From the NCBI GenBank assembly GCA_039111475.1, contig JBCCIP010000008.1, positions 79,449-143,448 on the forward strand: a stretch of 64,000 bases of DNA. Direction: 5' to 3'. Position 1 is the stretch's first letter, and every line of letters begins with the position of its first letter. This document shows positions 43,752 to 53,473 of this stretch, piece by piece. Origin of the DNA: JAUIET01 sp039111475. Its GTDB lineage: Bacteria > Pseudomonadota > Gammaproteobacteria > Pseudomonadales > JAUIET01. The notes under the pieces are model-generated. The model was not told the DNA's origin and searched no databases. It was given only the letters and a program-made list of their open reading frames with translations. The position numbers and the translations under genes were made by a program.

Positions 43752-44555
43752 CTACTTAGGCTGATGATTCACCGTCCAATCGTAGTCGATAAAACGGACT
43801 TTAAAATGTTCAGGTACTTGCTCTTCAACATAGGCATTGAAATACTTTGCTAAGTCACGTGGCTTTCCTGAAGGAACAAAGTCCTTTGTGTAGAAATCCA
43901 AAATGGAAGAGACATACACACTCTTCTCCGATGCCTCTACGCGAAAATGGATTGGCTTGGAGAAAAACTCGCGTGTCACTGCATCCAGTTGCTCGTCCAG
44001 ACGAGCAGCATAAAACGGCTCTTTGGGTAGTCGCGGGCAGTCTCTAACCATGCAATTCAATGCAAAATGAATACGTGGTTCGTCCAGCGGTCGAATCACT
44101 TTATTCTCATAGTCATACAGCGATGTTTTCTTCCCACCAACTATGATCTTTCGAAACTTAAAAAATGAAGCTCGCTTGAAAAAACTGCTAAAATTGTCTG
44201 GAATGCCTCGCTCAATAACGCCCATCATTGCAAGCGCATTGTAGGCGTTTATATGGTAGGCCAGCACGTCGTTTCGACTGGGGAACTGATCAGGGTGAGA
44301 ACGCGGGCTCACCTCGTTAACAAATGATACGAAGAGTTGTAAGTTTTGGGTGTCGTTGGCCAGGCTGGTGAAATCAGTTCGACCTTGATCATCGACGAAT
44401 CGCGCCAAGGTGTCTTCCCAGGCCGCCATTGCTTGATCGGCAAACGTTTGTATGTCTTTGTCGGTTGACGCCACCGATTCGCCCTCAGCTGATGAGTGAT
44501 TCGAGAAGATGAGTATGCACATTAAAATGCCAATGCGTGGAATAAGTGTATTCAC
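43752..44555 (-). CDS. DUF547 periplasmic protein
   Basis: About 267 residues from the GTG at 44555, which overlaps the radical SAM stop by 4 nt (GTGA). A signal-type hydrophobic stretch (RIGILMCILIFSN) ends near HSSAEG. DUF547 text: NDVLAYHINAYNALAMMGVI, LYDYENKVIRPLDEPRIHFALNC, DCPRLPKEPF. The family is cysteine-containing (papain-like peptidase relatives have been suggested), and the conserved H-F-A-L-N-C is present. Coupled to a radical SAM protein, it may act on the same product. Function unknown. Confidence 0.87.
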   Translation of the reverse strand: MNTLIPRIGILMCILIFSNHSSAEGESVASTDKDIQTFADQAMAAWEDTLARFVDDQGRTDFTSLANDTQNLQLFVSFVNEVSPRSHPDQFPSRNDVLAYHINAYNALAMMGVIERGIPDNFSSFFKRASFFKFRKIIVGGKKTSLYDYENKVIRPLDEPRIHFALNCMVRDCPRLPKEPFYAARLDEQLDAVTREFFSKPIHFRVEASEKSVYVSSILDFYTKDFVPSGKPRDLAKYFNAYVEEQVPEHFKVRFIDYDWTVNHQPK

Positions 44556-45895
44556 ACCGTTGCTCCTGTTCGATTGTCTATGTCTGACTTTGTAGCCGAG
44601 CGCCTTGCAGGATTGGTCTTCCACTTTAGCGGTTCAAATCGGGTGACTTGGCCATTGGCGTCCGCGACATCCAGCGGCTTCAATATATAGTCGTCGCGGG
44701 CCGCATTGTGTTTGCACATAGACACCGGGCCGTCGGCCGTCATCACCATGAAAGAACATGCGTCGATTCGTTCCGGTACCAAGTGCTCGGCGTCCATGAA
44801 GTTCTGGACGAAGAATGTCAGTTTGTGCACCTTGCCTTTGCTCTTTAGCAGGTCTCCGCTCATTCGCACCAACAGTACCGCCAGGTACTGAAGCAACTTC
44901 AACCACCACCGTGGACGCCTGATTAACACAGCCAAAAACTCCGCCACCAATTTTTTGCGTGGTGCATGTCGATCCCAAGATATTGATTGAAAATCTCTAA
45001 GGAAATCGGCAAAAAACGCCTCGTCATAGGCGATTGGGTGCAACGCATGATTCGTTACTACCGTGGGCAGGTAACTATGGCAATCACCGTGCCCAACCTG
45101 AACAACGTCCCAGGGCAGAGACTTATTTGCACCGTCTTCAATCTTTTGCCTAACCGTTTGTTGCGTAATCACGTCGTCCCTACTGCCCCACTCGCCCCTG
45201 CCAGTTTCCGCTTGCAGCTGGAACGACACCAGGCCGATTACGTCGGCGTTTTTGGAAAAGAACTTAACGAGCATAGGCAATTCGGCGAAGTTGCCCTCGT
45301 GCACAGTAGTATTGAAGATCACCATGAGGCCTAATCCTCGCGCCCTTTCAATGTATTCCTGACGGACCACATTCAAGGACATCTCGCTGCCGTGCGACTC
45401 TCGCCGTTGCGTGGTGTCGACATGAAAGGCAACATCTTTCAAACCTACCCCGGCGAGCTTGGCCAGCAGCTCTGCACTGGCCGCAATGCCATTGGTAAAT
45501 AGCGCAGGATGCAGCCCTATATCACTGGCGTAACGAACAATCTCAATCAGCTCAGTATGTTTGCGCAGCGTAGGATCACCACCGGTGATTTGCACGTGGG
45601 TTCCTGCGCCAAAGTGTTCAATAACGCCATCTAAGCGCTTGAACACTTCAGCGATTGGTATGTCACGAACCTGCTGGGAGTGCTCTGACAAGTAACACAG
45701 CGTGCAATCCAGGTTGCAGCGCTGCGTAATCTCTACGGCAACGCAGCCGATGGTCTGCAATCGCCCTAACACCTGGTTGGGCGTAAACAAATCGGCCATG
45801 CGCTGGCGGGTTGTATTTAGCAAATGCTCGGTGGTTTCGGCCATGATGATTGGATTATTGGCGATGCTTGCCATCCACCTCTTAATTACCTGCAC
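44552..45895 (-). CDS. Radical SAM protein
   Basis: 447 residues. The cluster motif is CNLDCTLC (CX3CX2C) in VAVEITQRCNLDCTLCYLS. The SAM-binding region has QITGGDPTLRKHTELIEI (GGDP). A later hydrophobic segment WWLKLLQYLAVLLVRM could bind membrane. The C-terminal part has Cys in DACSFMVMTADGPVSMCKHN, which may ligate an auxiliary cluster. The start could be 45895 or one of several later ATGs. Overlaps DUF547. I do not know its substrate. Confidence 0.87.
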   Translation of the reverse strand: MQVIKRWMASIANNPIIMAETTEHLLNTTRQRMADLFTPNQVLGRLQTIGCVAVEITQRCNLDCTLCYLSEHSQQVRDIPIAEVFKRLDGVIEHFGAGTHVQITGGDPTLRKHTELIEIVRYASDIGLHPALFTNGIAASAELLAKLAGVGLKDVAFHVDTTQRRESHGSEMSLNVVRQEYIERARGLGLMVIFNTTVHEGNFAELPMLVKFFSKNADVIGLVSFQLQAETGRGEWGSRDDVITQQTVRQKIEDGANKSLPWDVVQVGHGDCHSYLPTVVTNHALHPIAYDEAFFADFLRDFQSISWDRHAPRKKLVAEFLAVLIRRPRWWLKLLQYLAVLLVRMSGDLLKSKGKVHKLTFFVQNFMDAEHLVPERIDACSFMVMTADGPVSMCKHNAARDDYILKPLDVADANGQVTRFEPLKWKTNPARRSATKSDIDNRTGATV

Positions 45896-46047
45896 TTGTG
45901 ACCTGCTCAGGCATCCATAAGTTCCAATCGGGTGTTTTTTTCTTTCTAGACGCGCAGGATTGGATAGAACGCGGCCGTCTCGTGGATTGCACTCACAATA
46001 ATTGCTCGCTGAAGGATCAAAACCCTAATTTGCAGGTCCAATTTGGT

Positions 46048-46806
46048 ATGAAGAAAATATCGTTCCCTATCTTATTCACCTACTCGCTCACCTTTGCACT
46101 GGCTTGGAACGCACAGGCCGTGCAATTTGAGAGTTCTGAGTTTCGCACACCGTTGGTAGAGCTTTACACCTCAGAGGGCTGCAGTAGTTGCCCTCCTGCG
46201 GATCGCTGGCTCTCAAAATTTGCCAAAGACAGTAAACTGTGGAAAGAATATGTACCGGTTGCTTTTCACGTTGATTATTGGGATTACATCGGCTGGAAGG
46301 ACCCATTCGCAAAATCGACCTACAGCGAACGGCAACGGCAGTACGCTAGAGAAGGCGGCTCTACTGCCATCTACACGCCGGGTGTTCGAAAAGCGGGTGT
46401 GTTGTGGGAGACTTGGCGGTTGCCGCTTGCTAAGCCCAGTCTTGAGGACACGCTGGTAGGTTCCTTGCAATTTAGCTTGAATGGAGAGCGACAGATATTC
46501 GCTAAATATGAGCGCAGTGGGGAATTGAATCTGACAGATAATCTCACCTTGCATGTTGCCTTGCTGGGTCTCGGTCTGGAAACCGACGTTAAGCGCGGAG
46601 AGAATCGAGGCAAGCGTTTAGCCCATGATTTTGTGGTTTTGGAGCTGGTTTCTTTTGAGAGCTCCAAGGACGAGTGGCAGGGAATTCTGCCGGCTACCAC
46701 GACCGACGCACCTCAATACGCCGTTGCTGCATGGGTAAGCCCGACAAATCGGCTCCTGCCGATTCAAGCCACTGGCGGGTTTGTGAATATCACGCCGAAG
46801 CGCTGA
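46048..46806 (+). CDS. DUF1223 thioredoxin-like periplasmic protein
   Basis: 252 residues from the ATG at 46048; a signal peptide (ISFPILFTYSLTFALAWNAQA) follows the start. The redox motif is VELYTSEGCSSCPPADRWL (CxxC). Later YTPGVRKAG and the AWVSPTN end match DUF1223, which is a secreted thiol-disulfide-like family of unknown exact role. The longer frame to 45898 lies in the divergent gap and lacks a signal. First gene of a plus-strand group with a catalase-like and a CDP-alcohol phosphatidyltransferase gene. Confidence 0.88.
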   Translation: MKKISFPILFTYSLTFALAWNAQAVQFESSEFRTPLVELYTSEGCSSCPPADRWLSKFAKDSKLWKEYVPVAFHVDYWDYIGWKDPFAKSTYSERQRQYAREGGSTAIYTPGVRKAGVLWETWRLPLAKPSLEDTLVGSLQFSLNGERQIFAKYERSGELNLTDNLTLHVALLGLGLETDVKRGENRGKRLAHDFVVLELVSFESSKDEWQGILPATTTDAPQYAVAAWVSPTNRLLPIQATGGFVNITPKR

Positions 46807-46848
46807 TAAACCACCTACGGGCCAAGCAAGAAGCACCGAATCGTTGAT

Positions 46849-47820
46849 ATGATAACTAAGGCATTGGCAATACTTTGCTGCGCTACCTTACTCACTATTT
46901 CAGAAGGTGTAATCGCCTACCAGGGGAGTAGTTTTCAGCGAGTTTATGACGCTGTGTTCAATAAACCCTATGACACGCTGCCCTCCTACACAGTAGACAA
47001 GAAGCTGTTTGGGCCACGCCGCCCGGAGAGCGCTAACAACTTATATCAAGCGGCAAAGCGCACGCTCACGCAGAAAGATGATTTGTATTCGTTCCCTCAA
47101 CAGCAGAAGCTATTAAATGCGAACGGCATTTGTTTTTCTGGAAAATGGCACATAGACCAACCATCTCCCTACTCCGGACTGTTCAGTCAAGGATCGCGTA
47201 GTCTGGTGATCGCTCGTGCATCTGTTGCCCTCAGTGGTACAACACACGCAGACAAGCGCGCCTTTGGAATGGCGATAAAATTGTTTCCCACCAGCGATGA
47301 AAATTCCGTTGTACACACCGTTAACGCGTTTGTTCTGCATTCCATGGGCGGCACACGCAGTAAATATGTGTCCAGTCTGGCGATGGACAATGCACCCTCA
47401 TTGGGGGGCCTACCCAAATGGTCTCAATTGGGCACGGCATTGCGATTGCGAAAGGAATTGGAAGCTGCGGATAAGTCGTCCGGCAGCAAAACACCCGATG
47501 TCGCCTACCGTCCTGTCCGTCATCTTGCGCAGGTAAACAGCGAGTCCGTTACGGTTAAAAATGTGGTTGCGCCAACACTGCTTCGACTGCGCATTGACGA
47601 CACTACTGCGCGTGTTAATGAGCCGGATTTCCGGGACGAGCTTCGCCTGCATCACTACCCTGAAGGGCGACTGGCCTGGTCTATCGATGTCTCAGAGCAA
47701 GATCCCACCGCGAAGTCCAAAGCCGAATGGATGACTATCGGTTATCTGTCATTCGATAAGGCAGTCACGTCAAAGGCATGCGATGCTCAATTGCATTTTG
47801 CACACCCAATCATTGATTAA
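46849..47820 (+). CDS. Secreted catalase-fold protein (catalase-related)
   Basis: 323 residues. A signal-type N-terminus (ALAILCCATLLTISEGVIA) is followed by text that recalls the catalase fold: SGKWHIDQPSPYSGLFSQGS, VIARASVALSG, and KRAFGMAIKLFPTSDENSVV. I can not confirm the heme Tyr or distal His, so heme binding is uncertain. The neighbour with a thioredoxin-like fold hints at an oxidative or peroxide-related task in the periplasm. Low-identity family call. Confidence 0.68.
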   Translation: MITKALAILCCATLLTISEGVIAYQGSSFQRVYDAVFNKPYDTLPSYTVDKKLFGPRRPESANNLYQAAKRTLTQKDDLYSFPQQQKLLNANGICFSGKWHIDQPSPYSGLFSQGSRSLVIARASVALSGTTHADKRAFGMAIKLFPTSDENSVVHTVNAFVLHSMGGTRSKYVSSLAMDNAPSLGGLPKWSQLGTALRLRKELEAADKSSGSKTPDVAYRPVRHLAQVNSESVTVKNVVAPTLLRLRIDDTTARVNEPDFRDELRLHHYPEGRLAWSIDVSEQDPTAKSKAEWMTIGYLSFDKAVTSKACDAQLHFAHPIID

Positions 47821-47919
47821 TTTGGCTCAAAGATGCAAGACCGACGTACGGCAAAATGGAGTAGGATGATGGCCGGCCCATTGTTCAAACCCATCTTATG
47901 GAATTAGGAGTGCGACAAT

Positions 47920-48525
47920 TTGTTTGACGCTATGCTGCGCCCTTACATCGACCCACCGCTGAACGCGGCGGGCAAGATGGTGGCGAACGTTGGCCTTAGC
48001 GCGAATGCCATTACATTGCTTGGCTTACTAAGCGGCTTAATCGCGGCGTATTTAGTGAGCATTCAATGGCACGAGCTGGGTCTTCTTTTTATCGCAATCA
48101 GTCGAATATTCGACGGCCTCGATGGTGCCGTGGCGCGAGCCACACAAAAATCTGATTTTGGTGGCTATCTGGACATAGTATGTGATTTCATTTTTTATGT
48201 GTCCATTCCGCTGGGGTTTGCCATAAGCGATCCGGCCAATGTGTTGGCTGCTTTGGTTCTCATCGCATCTTTCACTATCACTGGAATCAGTTTTCTTGCC
48301 TATGCGGTTATCGCAGCAGAACGGGGTGCGCAAACAAGCGCGCATGGAGAAAAGAGCTTTTTTTACAGTACCGGCATTGCTGAAGGAACTGAAACCATTG
48401 CGTTCTTCGTGATTTTTTGTGCTTTCCCCGGCCATTTTCAAATCCTGGCACTGGTATTTGCCGGACTGTGTTTTATTACGGTTATGCAGCGAAGTTACGA
48501 TGCGTGGAAGACGTTTCGGTATTAG
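47920..48525 (+). CDS. CDP-alcohol phosphatidyltransferase
   Basis: 201 residues, about six membrane helices. The catalytic signature is DGLDGAVARATQKSDFGGYL with the following D-x3-D (LDIVCDF), the full CDP-OH-P motif. It starts at TTG 47920, 9 bases after AGGAG; the first ATG in frame would cut into the first helix region (MLRPYIDPPLNAAG). It transfers a phosphatidyl group from CDP-diacylglycerol to an alcohol, or a related reaction. The alcohol is unknown. Third gene of the DUF1223 group. Confidence 0.88.
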   Translation: MFDAMLRPYIDPPLNAAGKMVANVGLSANAITLLGLLSGLIAAYLVSIQWHELGLLFIAISRIFDGLDGAVARATQKSDFGGYLDIVCDFIFYVSIPLGFAISDPANVLAALVLIASFTITGISFLAYAVIAAERGAQTSAHGEKSFFYSTGIAEGTETIAFFVIFCAFPGHFQILALVFAGLCFITVMQRSYDAWKTFRY

Positions 48526-48637
48526 CTTTCCAGGCTCTAGACTATGATTTCAGCATTAACGTTCGCTGCAGAATAGCGCCAGTGAGCGTCATTCTCTTAC
48601 AAGACAATTAACCTGAGATTTGCCGCAAGCTATTTTT

Positions 48638-48656
48638 ATTAATGATAATCATTACT
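48638..48656. promoter_or_regulatory. Fur box 1
   Basis: TTAATGATAATCATTA shares a 15-base run with the 19-base E. coli Fur consensus. It sits about 135 bases upstream of the DUF3649-like/PepSY/DUF3325 operon. Iron-responsive repression of that operon is expected. Confidence 0.8.
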
Positions 48657-48790
48657 GTTTAGTATATCATTGAACTGATTCATAGACCTTTTCCAAAAGG
48701 CTGGAACGCAGATACAAGACGCCATACCGAGTCGCAAGGCGTGAATGAAATTGCTCTCGACTAGCAAGTGCCTTTGAGAAGGATATCTTT

Positions 48791-49087
48791 GTGTTGAACG
48801 CTCTGTCCGATCGCCGATGGCATATCGCATCACGTGCGTTCGCAGCGGCCATTTTGGGCTACGTTTTTGTCAATACCTTGGCTATCTTTCTGGCCTATTT
48901 ATTGCCGTGGCAGAAACTTCACGGCGCTATCTATGGCACCTTGTTGAGTTTTCTCTTGTGGGCTTTAGTGGTTTTGTGGGCGTTCAGCGTTAGGCAGACA
49001 CGCACGGTTTGGATTTGGTTGACGTTCGGCATTGCAGTTACCGGCGGCGCTGCCGCGCTGTTCTATTTCTTTGAGGCATCGCCGTGA
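48791..49087 (+). CDS. Small membrane protein of ferric-uptake operons (DUF3649-like)
   Basis: 98 residues with three hydrophobic helices. RAFAAAILGYVFVNTLAIFLAYLLP resembles DUF3649 proteins that accompany PepSY and TonB receptor genes. It starts at GTG 48791, after GAAGGA. The stop overlaps the PepSY gene start (GTGA). Preceded by a strong Fur box. The role in siderophore reduction or export is unknown. Confidence 0.8.
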   Translation: MLNALSDRRWHIASRAFAAAILGYVFVNTLAIFLAYLLPWQKLHGAIYGTLLSFLLWALVVLWAFSVRQTRTVWIWLTFGIAVTGGAAALFYFFEASP

Positions 49088-50706
49088 ATGGTATGTTTCG
49101 CCAATCAATGACCTGGCTGCACACCTGGTCCTGCCTGATTGTCTGCTGGCTTTTGTACTTCATGTTCATTACCGGCACGCTAGGCTATTTCGAGAATGAG
49201 ATCGACCGCTGGATGACGCCCGAGGTCCCGGTTGCACCGTTAGTAAGCGTGGTTGATAGCGTACACATAGCTCAAGCGTATCTCACAGACAATGCAGGCG
49301 ACGCGCAAAACTGGTTTATTCGCCCGCCAAAGCTGGGCGATCGCGAAGCGCGCAATCTGCATGTATTTTGGCGGGGCCTGCCGGCTGCTGAAAAGGATGA
49401 GCCGCCAACTCGAGGAGAGGCGATACTCAGTGTCTCTAGCGGCAACGTGATAGAGAACCCGCGTGAGACCGCCGGTGGCCGGGTACTGTACCGCATGCAC
49501 TACTTGCTGCACTATTTTCCGAACAGGTCGGGTTACTACATCATGGCTGTAGCAACCATGTTGATGTTTATAGGCCTGATGACCGGTGTTATCGCGCACA
49601 AAAAGATCTTTAGAGATTTCTTTACCTTTCGCTGGGCTCGTGGTCAGCGATCATGGCTTGATATGCATAACGTGTTGTCGGTTGCTACGTTGCCTTTTCA
49701 ATTCATGATCACCTACAGTGGCTTGTTATTCACCATCTCCCTTTGGATGCCGCTTATTGCTTTGGGTGCTTATGGTTTTGATATGGATAAGATACGTGGT
49801 CTGCAAGCCGAGCTCACTGGCGTTGAAGAAGCCGTTCGCAGCGGCGAGCCTGCTCCCTTATTACCATTGCACACCTTTGTACAAAAAGCCGAGGAAAAAT
49901 TAGGTCCAGGACGTATCCGCGGCGTGAACGTTACCTTTCCTGGAGATGAGAATTCTCGGGTGTCTGTATTGACGTTCGCCGACAGCGTTGGTCGCAGCGC
50001 CGGCTCGTTGATCTACAGCGGAAGCAATGGTGAGTTACAACATGATCAGATTGACGCCAAGTTGCCGGGAGGCTTGCAGTTTGGTGGTGTAATGATTGCT
50101 CTGCATGAGGGTTTGTTTGCCGGCCCGCTGCTGCGCTGGCTTTACTTTCTGTCCGGTGTACTTGGCGCCGGCATGATCGCAACTGGTGCCATATATTGGG
50201 CCATAAAACGCAAACCCAAAACGCACGCATCAGACGTGGGGCCCGGCTACAGGTTCGTTGAGAACATGAATGTGGCGACCATCGCCGGTCTGCTGGTCGC
50301 CGTGGGCGCCTATTTTTGGGCGAATCGGCTGCTGCCATTGGGCATGAACGATCGCCCTGAGTGGGAAGTGCACTGCATGTTCATCACCTGGGGCTTATGT
50401 TTCGTGCACGCGATTGTCAGGCCGATGAATCGGGCCTGGTATGAACAATGCGCGGCAGTTGCTGCCGTGTTTATCGGTCTCCCATTGATCAATGCGCTAA
50501 CAACTGACACCCATTTGATCAACAGTTTGCTCAGCAGAGACTGGGTAATGGCTGCGTTTGATGCCACTTGTTTAGTAACGGGGCTTGTCGCACTTTGGGT
50601 TGCCTTGTTGTTACGGAATCGAATAGACAGTGCCGAAGCCCGTGTTTTGATGAATAGCACAGCGGCGCAGAACGTTGCCTCAGATGAGGTTCAAACATCA
50701 GTATGA
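49084..50706 (+). CDS. PepSY-associated membrane protein, probable ferric-siderophore reductase
   Basis: 540 residues with five or so membrane helices. The first region SMTWLHTWSCLIVCWLLYF is the PepSY_TM start, and the paired His in LHTW, RMHYLLHYF, DMHNVLS and ALHEGLFAG could carry heme. A periplasmic PepSY segment (AEEKLGPGRIRGVNVTFPG) lies in the middle. Relatives (FoxB, PiuB) reduce ferric siderophores at the inner membrane. It starts at GTG 49084 in a 4-nt overlap; ATG 49093 is also possible. Fur-controlled. Confidence 0.9.
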   Translation: MNGMFRQSMTWLHTWSCLIVCWLLYFMFITGTLGYFENEIDRWMTPEVPVAPLVSVVDSVHIAQAYLTDNAGDAQNWFIRPPKLGDREARNLHVFWRGLPAAEKDEPPTRGEAILSVSSGNVIENPRETAGGRVLYRMHYLLHYFPNRSGYYIMAVATMLMFIGLMTGVIAHKKIFRDFFTFRWARGQRSWLDMHNVLSVATLPFQFMITYSGLLFTISLWMPLIALGAYGFDMDKIRGLQAELTGVEEAVRSGEPAPLLPLHTFVQKAEEKLGPGRIRGVNVTFPGDENSRVSVLTFADSVGRSAGSLIYSGSNGELQHDQIDAKLPGGLQFGGVMIALHEGLFAGPLLRWLYFLSGVLGAGMIATGAIYWAIKRKPKTHASDVGPGYRFVENMNVATIAGLLVAVGAYFWANRLLPLGMNDRPEWEVHCMFITWGLCFVHAIVRPMNRAWYEQCAAVAAVFIGLPLINALTTDTHLINSLLSRDWVMAAFDATCLVTGLVALWVALLLRNRIDSAEARVLMNSTAAQNVASDEVQTSV

Positions 50707-50975
50707 CATTTATCAGCTTTCTATTGGCGCTGCTAGGATCAAACTTATTGTGCTACTCAATGCGCAGACATTACGAACTACTTTCCAGTCGCACGCTGAC
50801 AACGACTCGTGTGTACCTGATGCGCTCCGCGGGGTATGCATGCCTGCTGGGCGGAGCAGCTGTTGCAGTCAGTGCATCCGGGATGGGCATTGGGCTAACG
50901 CTATTCACGGCTTTGTTTACCGTTGCAATGCTAAGCACAGTGTTTGGCTGTACTTGCCTCTCTAGAGTCAGATAA
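50703..50975 (+). CDS. DUF3325 small membrane protein
   Basis: 90 residues, three hydrophobic helices. SFLLALLGSNLLCYSMRRHYEL is the DUF3325 opening. It overlaps the PepSY gene end by 4 nt (ATGA) and completes the three-gene set DUF3649-like / PepSY / DUF3325 often found beside TonB receptors. It is convergent with the TonB receptor gene at 51038. Function unknown. Confidence 0.85.
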   Translation: MTFISFLLALLGSNLLCYSMRRHYELLSSRTLTTTRVYLMRSAGYACLLGGAAVAVSASGMGIGLTLFTALFTVAMLSTVFGCTCLSRVR

Positions 50976-51037
50976 ACCAATGCGAGCGGCGTTAGACAAA
51001 TTCACCTGTTTAGACTCAGTTTATGACGTGGCATGAA

Positions 51038-53239
51038 CTACCATTCTCGCGCCACTTCAAGAAATGCAGAACGGGCGTCGCCGGGGAAATGCCCACTTGC
51101 GAGGCCAAATCCTGACTCTGCGTATGTTTTATCCGTAAGGTTACTGATTCGCAGCAACACACTGAACGGCGCCGGTTCCCACATAATCGAAGCATCAAAC
51201 ACCGTGTAGGAAGGGACTGTCACATCAAGGAAATTCACCCGATCATCCACGTAATCGATACCTAATGCAAACGCCAAGTCCCACTGCGGAAACTGATAGC
51301 GCGTCCAGGCACCGAATTGGTGTAATGGCGCATTGGCAAAACGGTCGCCAACGCTGTCTGAAAACCGTGAGGTTTCAACACCTGGGACTATGTCATCAAT
51401 CGCTTTGGTAATTCGAGTGTCATTGTAGGCGTAGGCCGCAGTGAGCACCCAATCGTCAGTAATGTCGATGGCCAAATCCAATTCGAAACCTTTACTTTCT
51501 ACTTCTCCCAAGGCTATGAAATCATCCTGACCATCTCTATCTGCATCCTCTTCGCTGAGCTGCAGCACGTTATCACGAATTATCTGATACACACTGATAC
51601 TGGATTGGACTCTACCCGCAAACAATTCGGTTTTGATACCGACCTCAAGAACAGTTCCTTGGGTGGGATCAAACGGTCCGCCGCGCTCAGGAATTTGATC
51701 AAGAATGTCTTGCGGCTCGTAGCTGTCTGCCCAATGTGCAAACAGAGACAGATCTTCTCGCACCTTGTAAACCAGGCCTGCACGGTAAGTCGCGTGATTG
51801 TCGTCGAAGCTGTTGTCTCCCTCTTCAGAGTCGAACCGGTCGTAACGAAGACCACCAATCACAGACAGTTTGCCAACTGTCAATTCGTCAAGCAGATAGA
51901 ATCCACTCCGCTCGCTGACAACATCGTCGAAATTGAGCGAAAACGTATTATAGTTTTGTGGCTGGCTTACACCGTACACTGGGTTTCGCAGTGACAATGG
52001 CACTATATCGTCGGGTTGGGAATTTCCGGCCAGGAAATTTGCAATCGCGGCGCCTGTAGGGAACGCCAGATTGTTTTCCAGCGTACTCTCTGTATCAAAG
52101 TATTCTATGCCAGCCAGTAGGCGATTGCCGAATGTATCGCCCTCATGGGACCAGATCAAATTGGCCGCAAAACTCAAAGACTTCTGTTCTCTAAATTGGT
52201 CACGCCATTGCCTGGATACAAATTCGGCAGTATCAACGAGGTCTGCGCGGAACAATACGTTGCCTTGCGCGCCGTATAGGAAAAACGGTTCGTGGTATTG
52301 CTGCTCTTGTTCAGCGTCTACCCATCGCGCAATCGCATCATAGCTTAGCGTACCGGATTCTCCCTCAAAGTAGATTTGATAGCTAGATGATTCCAGATTC
52401 AAAAAATCAGTCGGCTCATTGTGATTCCAACGCCTATCCGTGAGGAAGTTACCTTGATCATCCACTGGCACACCACGAAGACGACTGCCAGGGTTGTCTT
52501 GCTCAACACGAGTGGCCTGAAGAACCAGATCACCAATACCTAGGTGAAAGCTTAATCCGAGATCGACAATGCCGGTATCTTGCTCAGAATGGTCTCTGGG
52601 AGTGTCGCGATCTTCGAAAAACACGCCAAAACGACCCGACATTAAGTCATTCAGCGGACCTGTGATTTCAAACGAACCGCCATAGCGTGATTCATCGCCA
52701 ACCACACCCGCCAATCTCGCTGAAAATTCCTGGCTCGGTTTCTTGGTAACGTAATTAAAAAGGCCACCCGGTGCACCGGGTCCGTACAACATGCCTGCAG
52801 GGCCTTTTAGAAAATCGACGCGTTCTACGTTGAATAGCTGTGGAACATTGAAACTGATGTAAGGGTCACCCCGTACACCGTCATAGAATATTTCTTCCTG
52901 TCGAAATCCACGCGCAGTGACGCCTGCGTAACTGAACAGGCTCACACCCGATATGTTTCGATACAAATCTTGTGCATCACGCGCCCCCTGATCAGCGATC
53001 AATTGTTCATTGATGGAACTGATTACCAGCGATGACGACAGTGAATCGCTGGGTAGCTTACCGGTACGCGTTTCACCCACTCTGTACAGCTGCTGCGCGC
53101 GGCCTCGGACCTCTATAGTTTCGAGCGCACCCGCCTCATTTTGATCGTTCTGCAAAGGCGCTTCCTCGGCCAATGAGGGTGCCGCCCAGCATAAGGCGAT
53201 GGATAATCCGTAGGTGATTAGGCGAATATGTGACAACAT
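51038..53239 (-). CDS. TonB-dependent siderophore receptor
   Basis: 733 residues. A signal peptide (LITYGLSIALCWAAPSLA) precedes a probable TonB box (ETIEVRG). The plug domain has GVSLFSYAGVTARGFRQEEI, VDFLKGPAGMLYG and GAPGGLFNYVTKKP. The beta-barrel follows and ends with FLEVAREW, a terminal aromatic residue suiting outer-membrane insertion. The plug text resembles ferric hydroxamate/catechol receptors such as FhuE or FpvA. A Fur box lies about 60 bases upstream. Confidence 0.94.
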   Translation of the reverse strand: MLSHIRLITYGLSIALCWAAPSLAEEAPLQNDQNEAGALETIEVRGRAQQLYRVGETRTGKLPSDSLSSSLVISSINEQLIADQGARDAQDLYRNISGVSLFSYAGVTARGFRQEEIFYDGVRGDPYISFNVPQLFNVERVDFLKGPAGMLYGPGAPGGLFNYVTKKPSQEFSARLAGVVGDESRYGGSFEITGPLNDLMSGRFGVFFEDRDTPRDHSEQDTGIVDLGLSFHLGIGDLVLQATRVEQDNPGSRLRGVPVDDQGNFLTDRRWNHNEPTDFLNLESSSYQIYFEGESGTLSYDAIARWVDAEQEQQYHEPFFLYGAQGNVLFRADLVDTAEFVSRQWRDQFREQKSLSFAANLIWSHEGDTFGNRLLAGIEYFDTESTLENNLAFPTGAAIANFLAGNSQPDDIVPLSLRNPVYGVSQPQNYNTFSLNFDDVVSERSGFYLLDELTVGKLSVIGGLRYDRFDSEEGDNSFDDNHATYRAGLVYKVREDLSLFAHWADSYEPQDILDQIPERGGPFDPTQGTVLEVGIKTELFAGRVQSSISVYQIIRDNVLQLSEEDADRDGQDDFIALGEVESKGFELDLAIDITDDWVLTAAYAYNDTRITKAIDDIVPGVETSRFSDSVGDRFANAPLHQFGAWTRYQFPQWDLAFALGIDYVDDRVNFLDVTVPSYTVFDASIMWEPAPFSVLLRISNLTDKTYAESGFGLASGHFPGDARSAFLEVAREW

Positions 53240-53296
53240 CTTAGAACTCTGTCCCGATAAGCCTGCGCAGACGTGGCGGGCATAGAATCATAAAGG

Positions 53297-53311
53297 TGAG
53301 AATGATACTCG
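53297..53311. promoter_or_regulatory. Fur box 2
   Basis: TGAGAATGATACTCG fits the 7-1-7 Fur half-site pattern with two or three mismatches. It lies 58 bases upstream of the minus-strand TonB receptor start, so it should regulate that gene. Confidence 0.7.
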
Positions 53312-53399
53312 TTTGTATTTGATATTCAACCGAAAGATAGACTGTGCGTTCAAGCTTGCCGTAAGAGGCCCGCGGAATTATTCCCCGCATCAGCAATTT

Positions 53400-53418
53400 A
53401 ACGATAATGATTATTATT
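53400..53418. promoter_or_regulatory. Fur box 3
   Basis: The core GATAATGATTATTATT has long AT-rich complementary halves close to the Fur consensus. It lies about 55 bases before the plus-strand operon that starts at 53474. Boxes 2 and 3 serve the two divergent transcripts. Confidence 0.72.
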
Positions 53419-53473
53419 TAAATATAGCTTTTGGCGAAGTTGATATAGACTGGACGGATATTGTATTTAAAGA

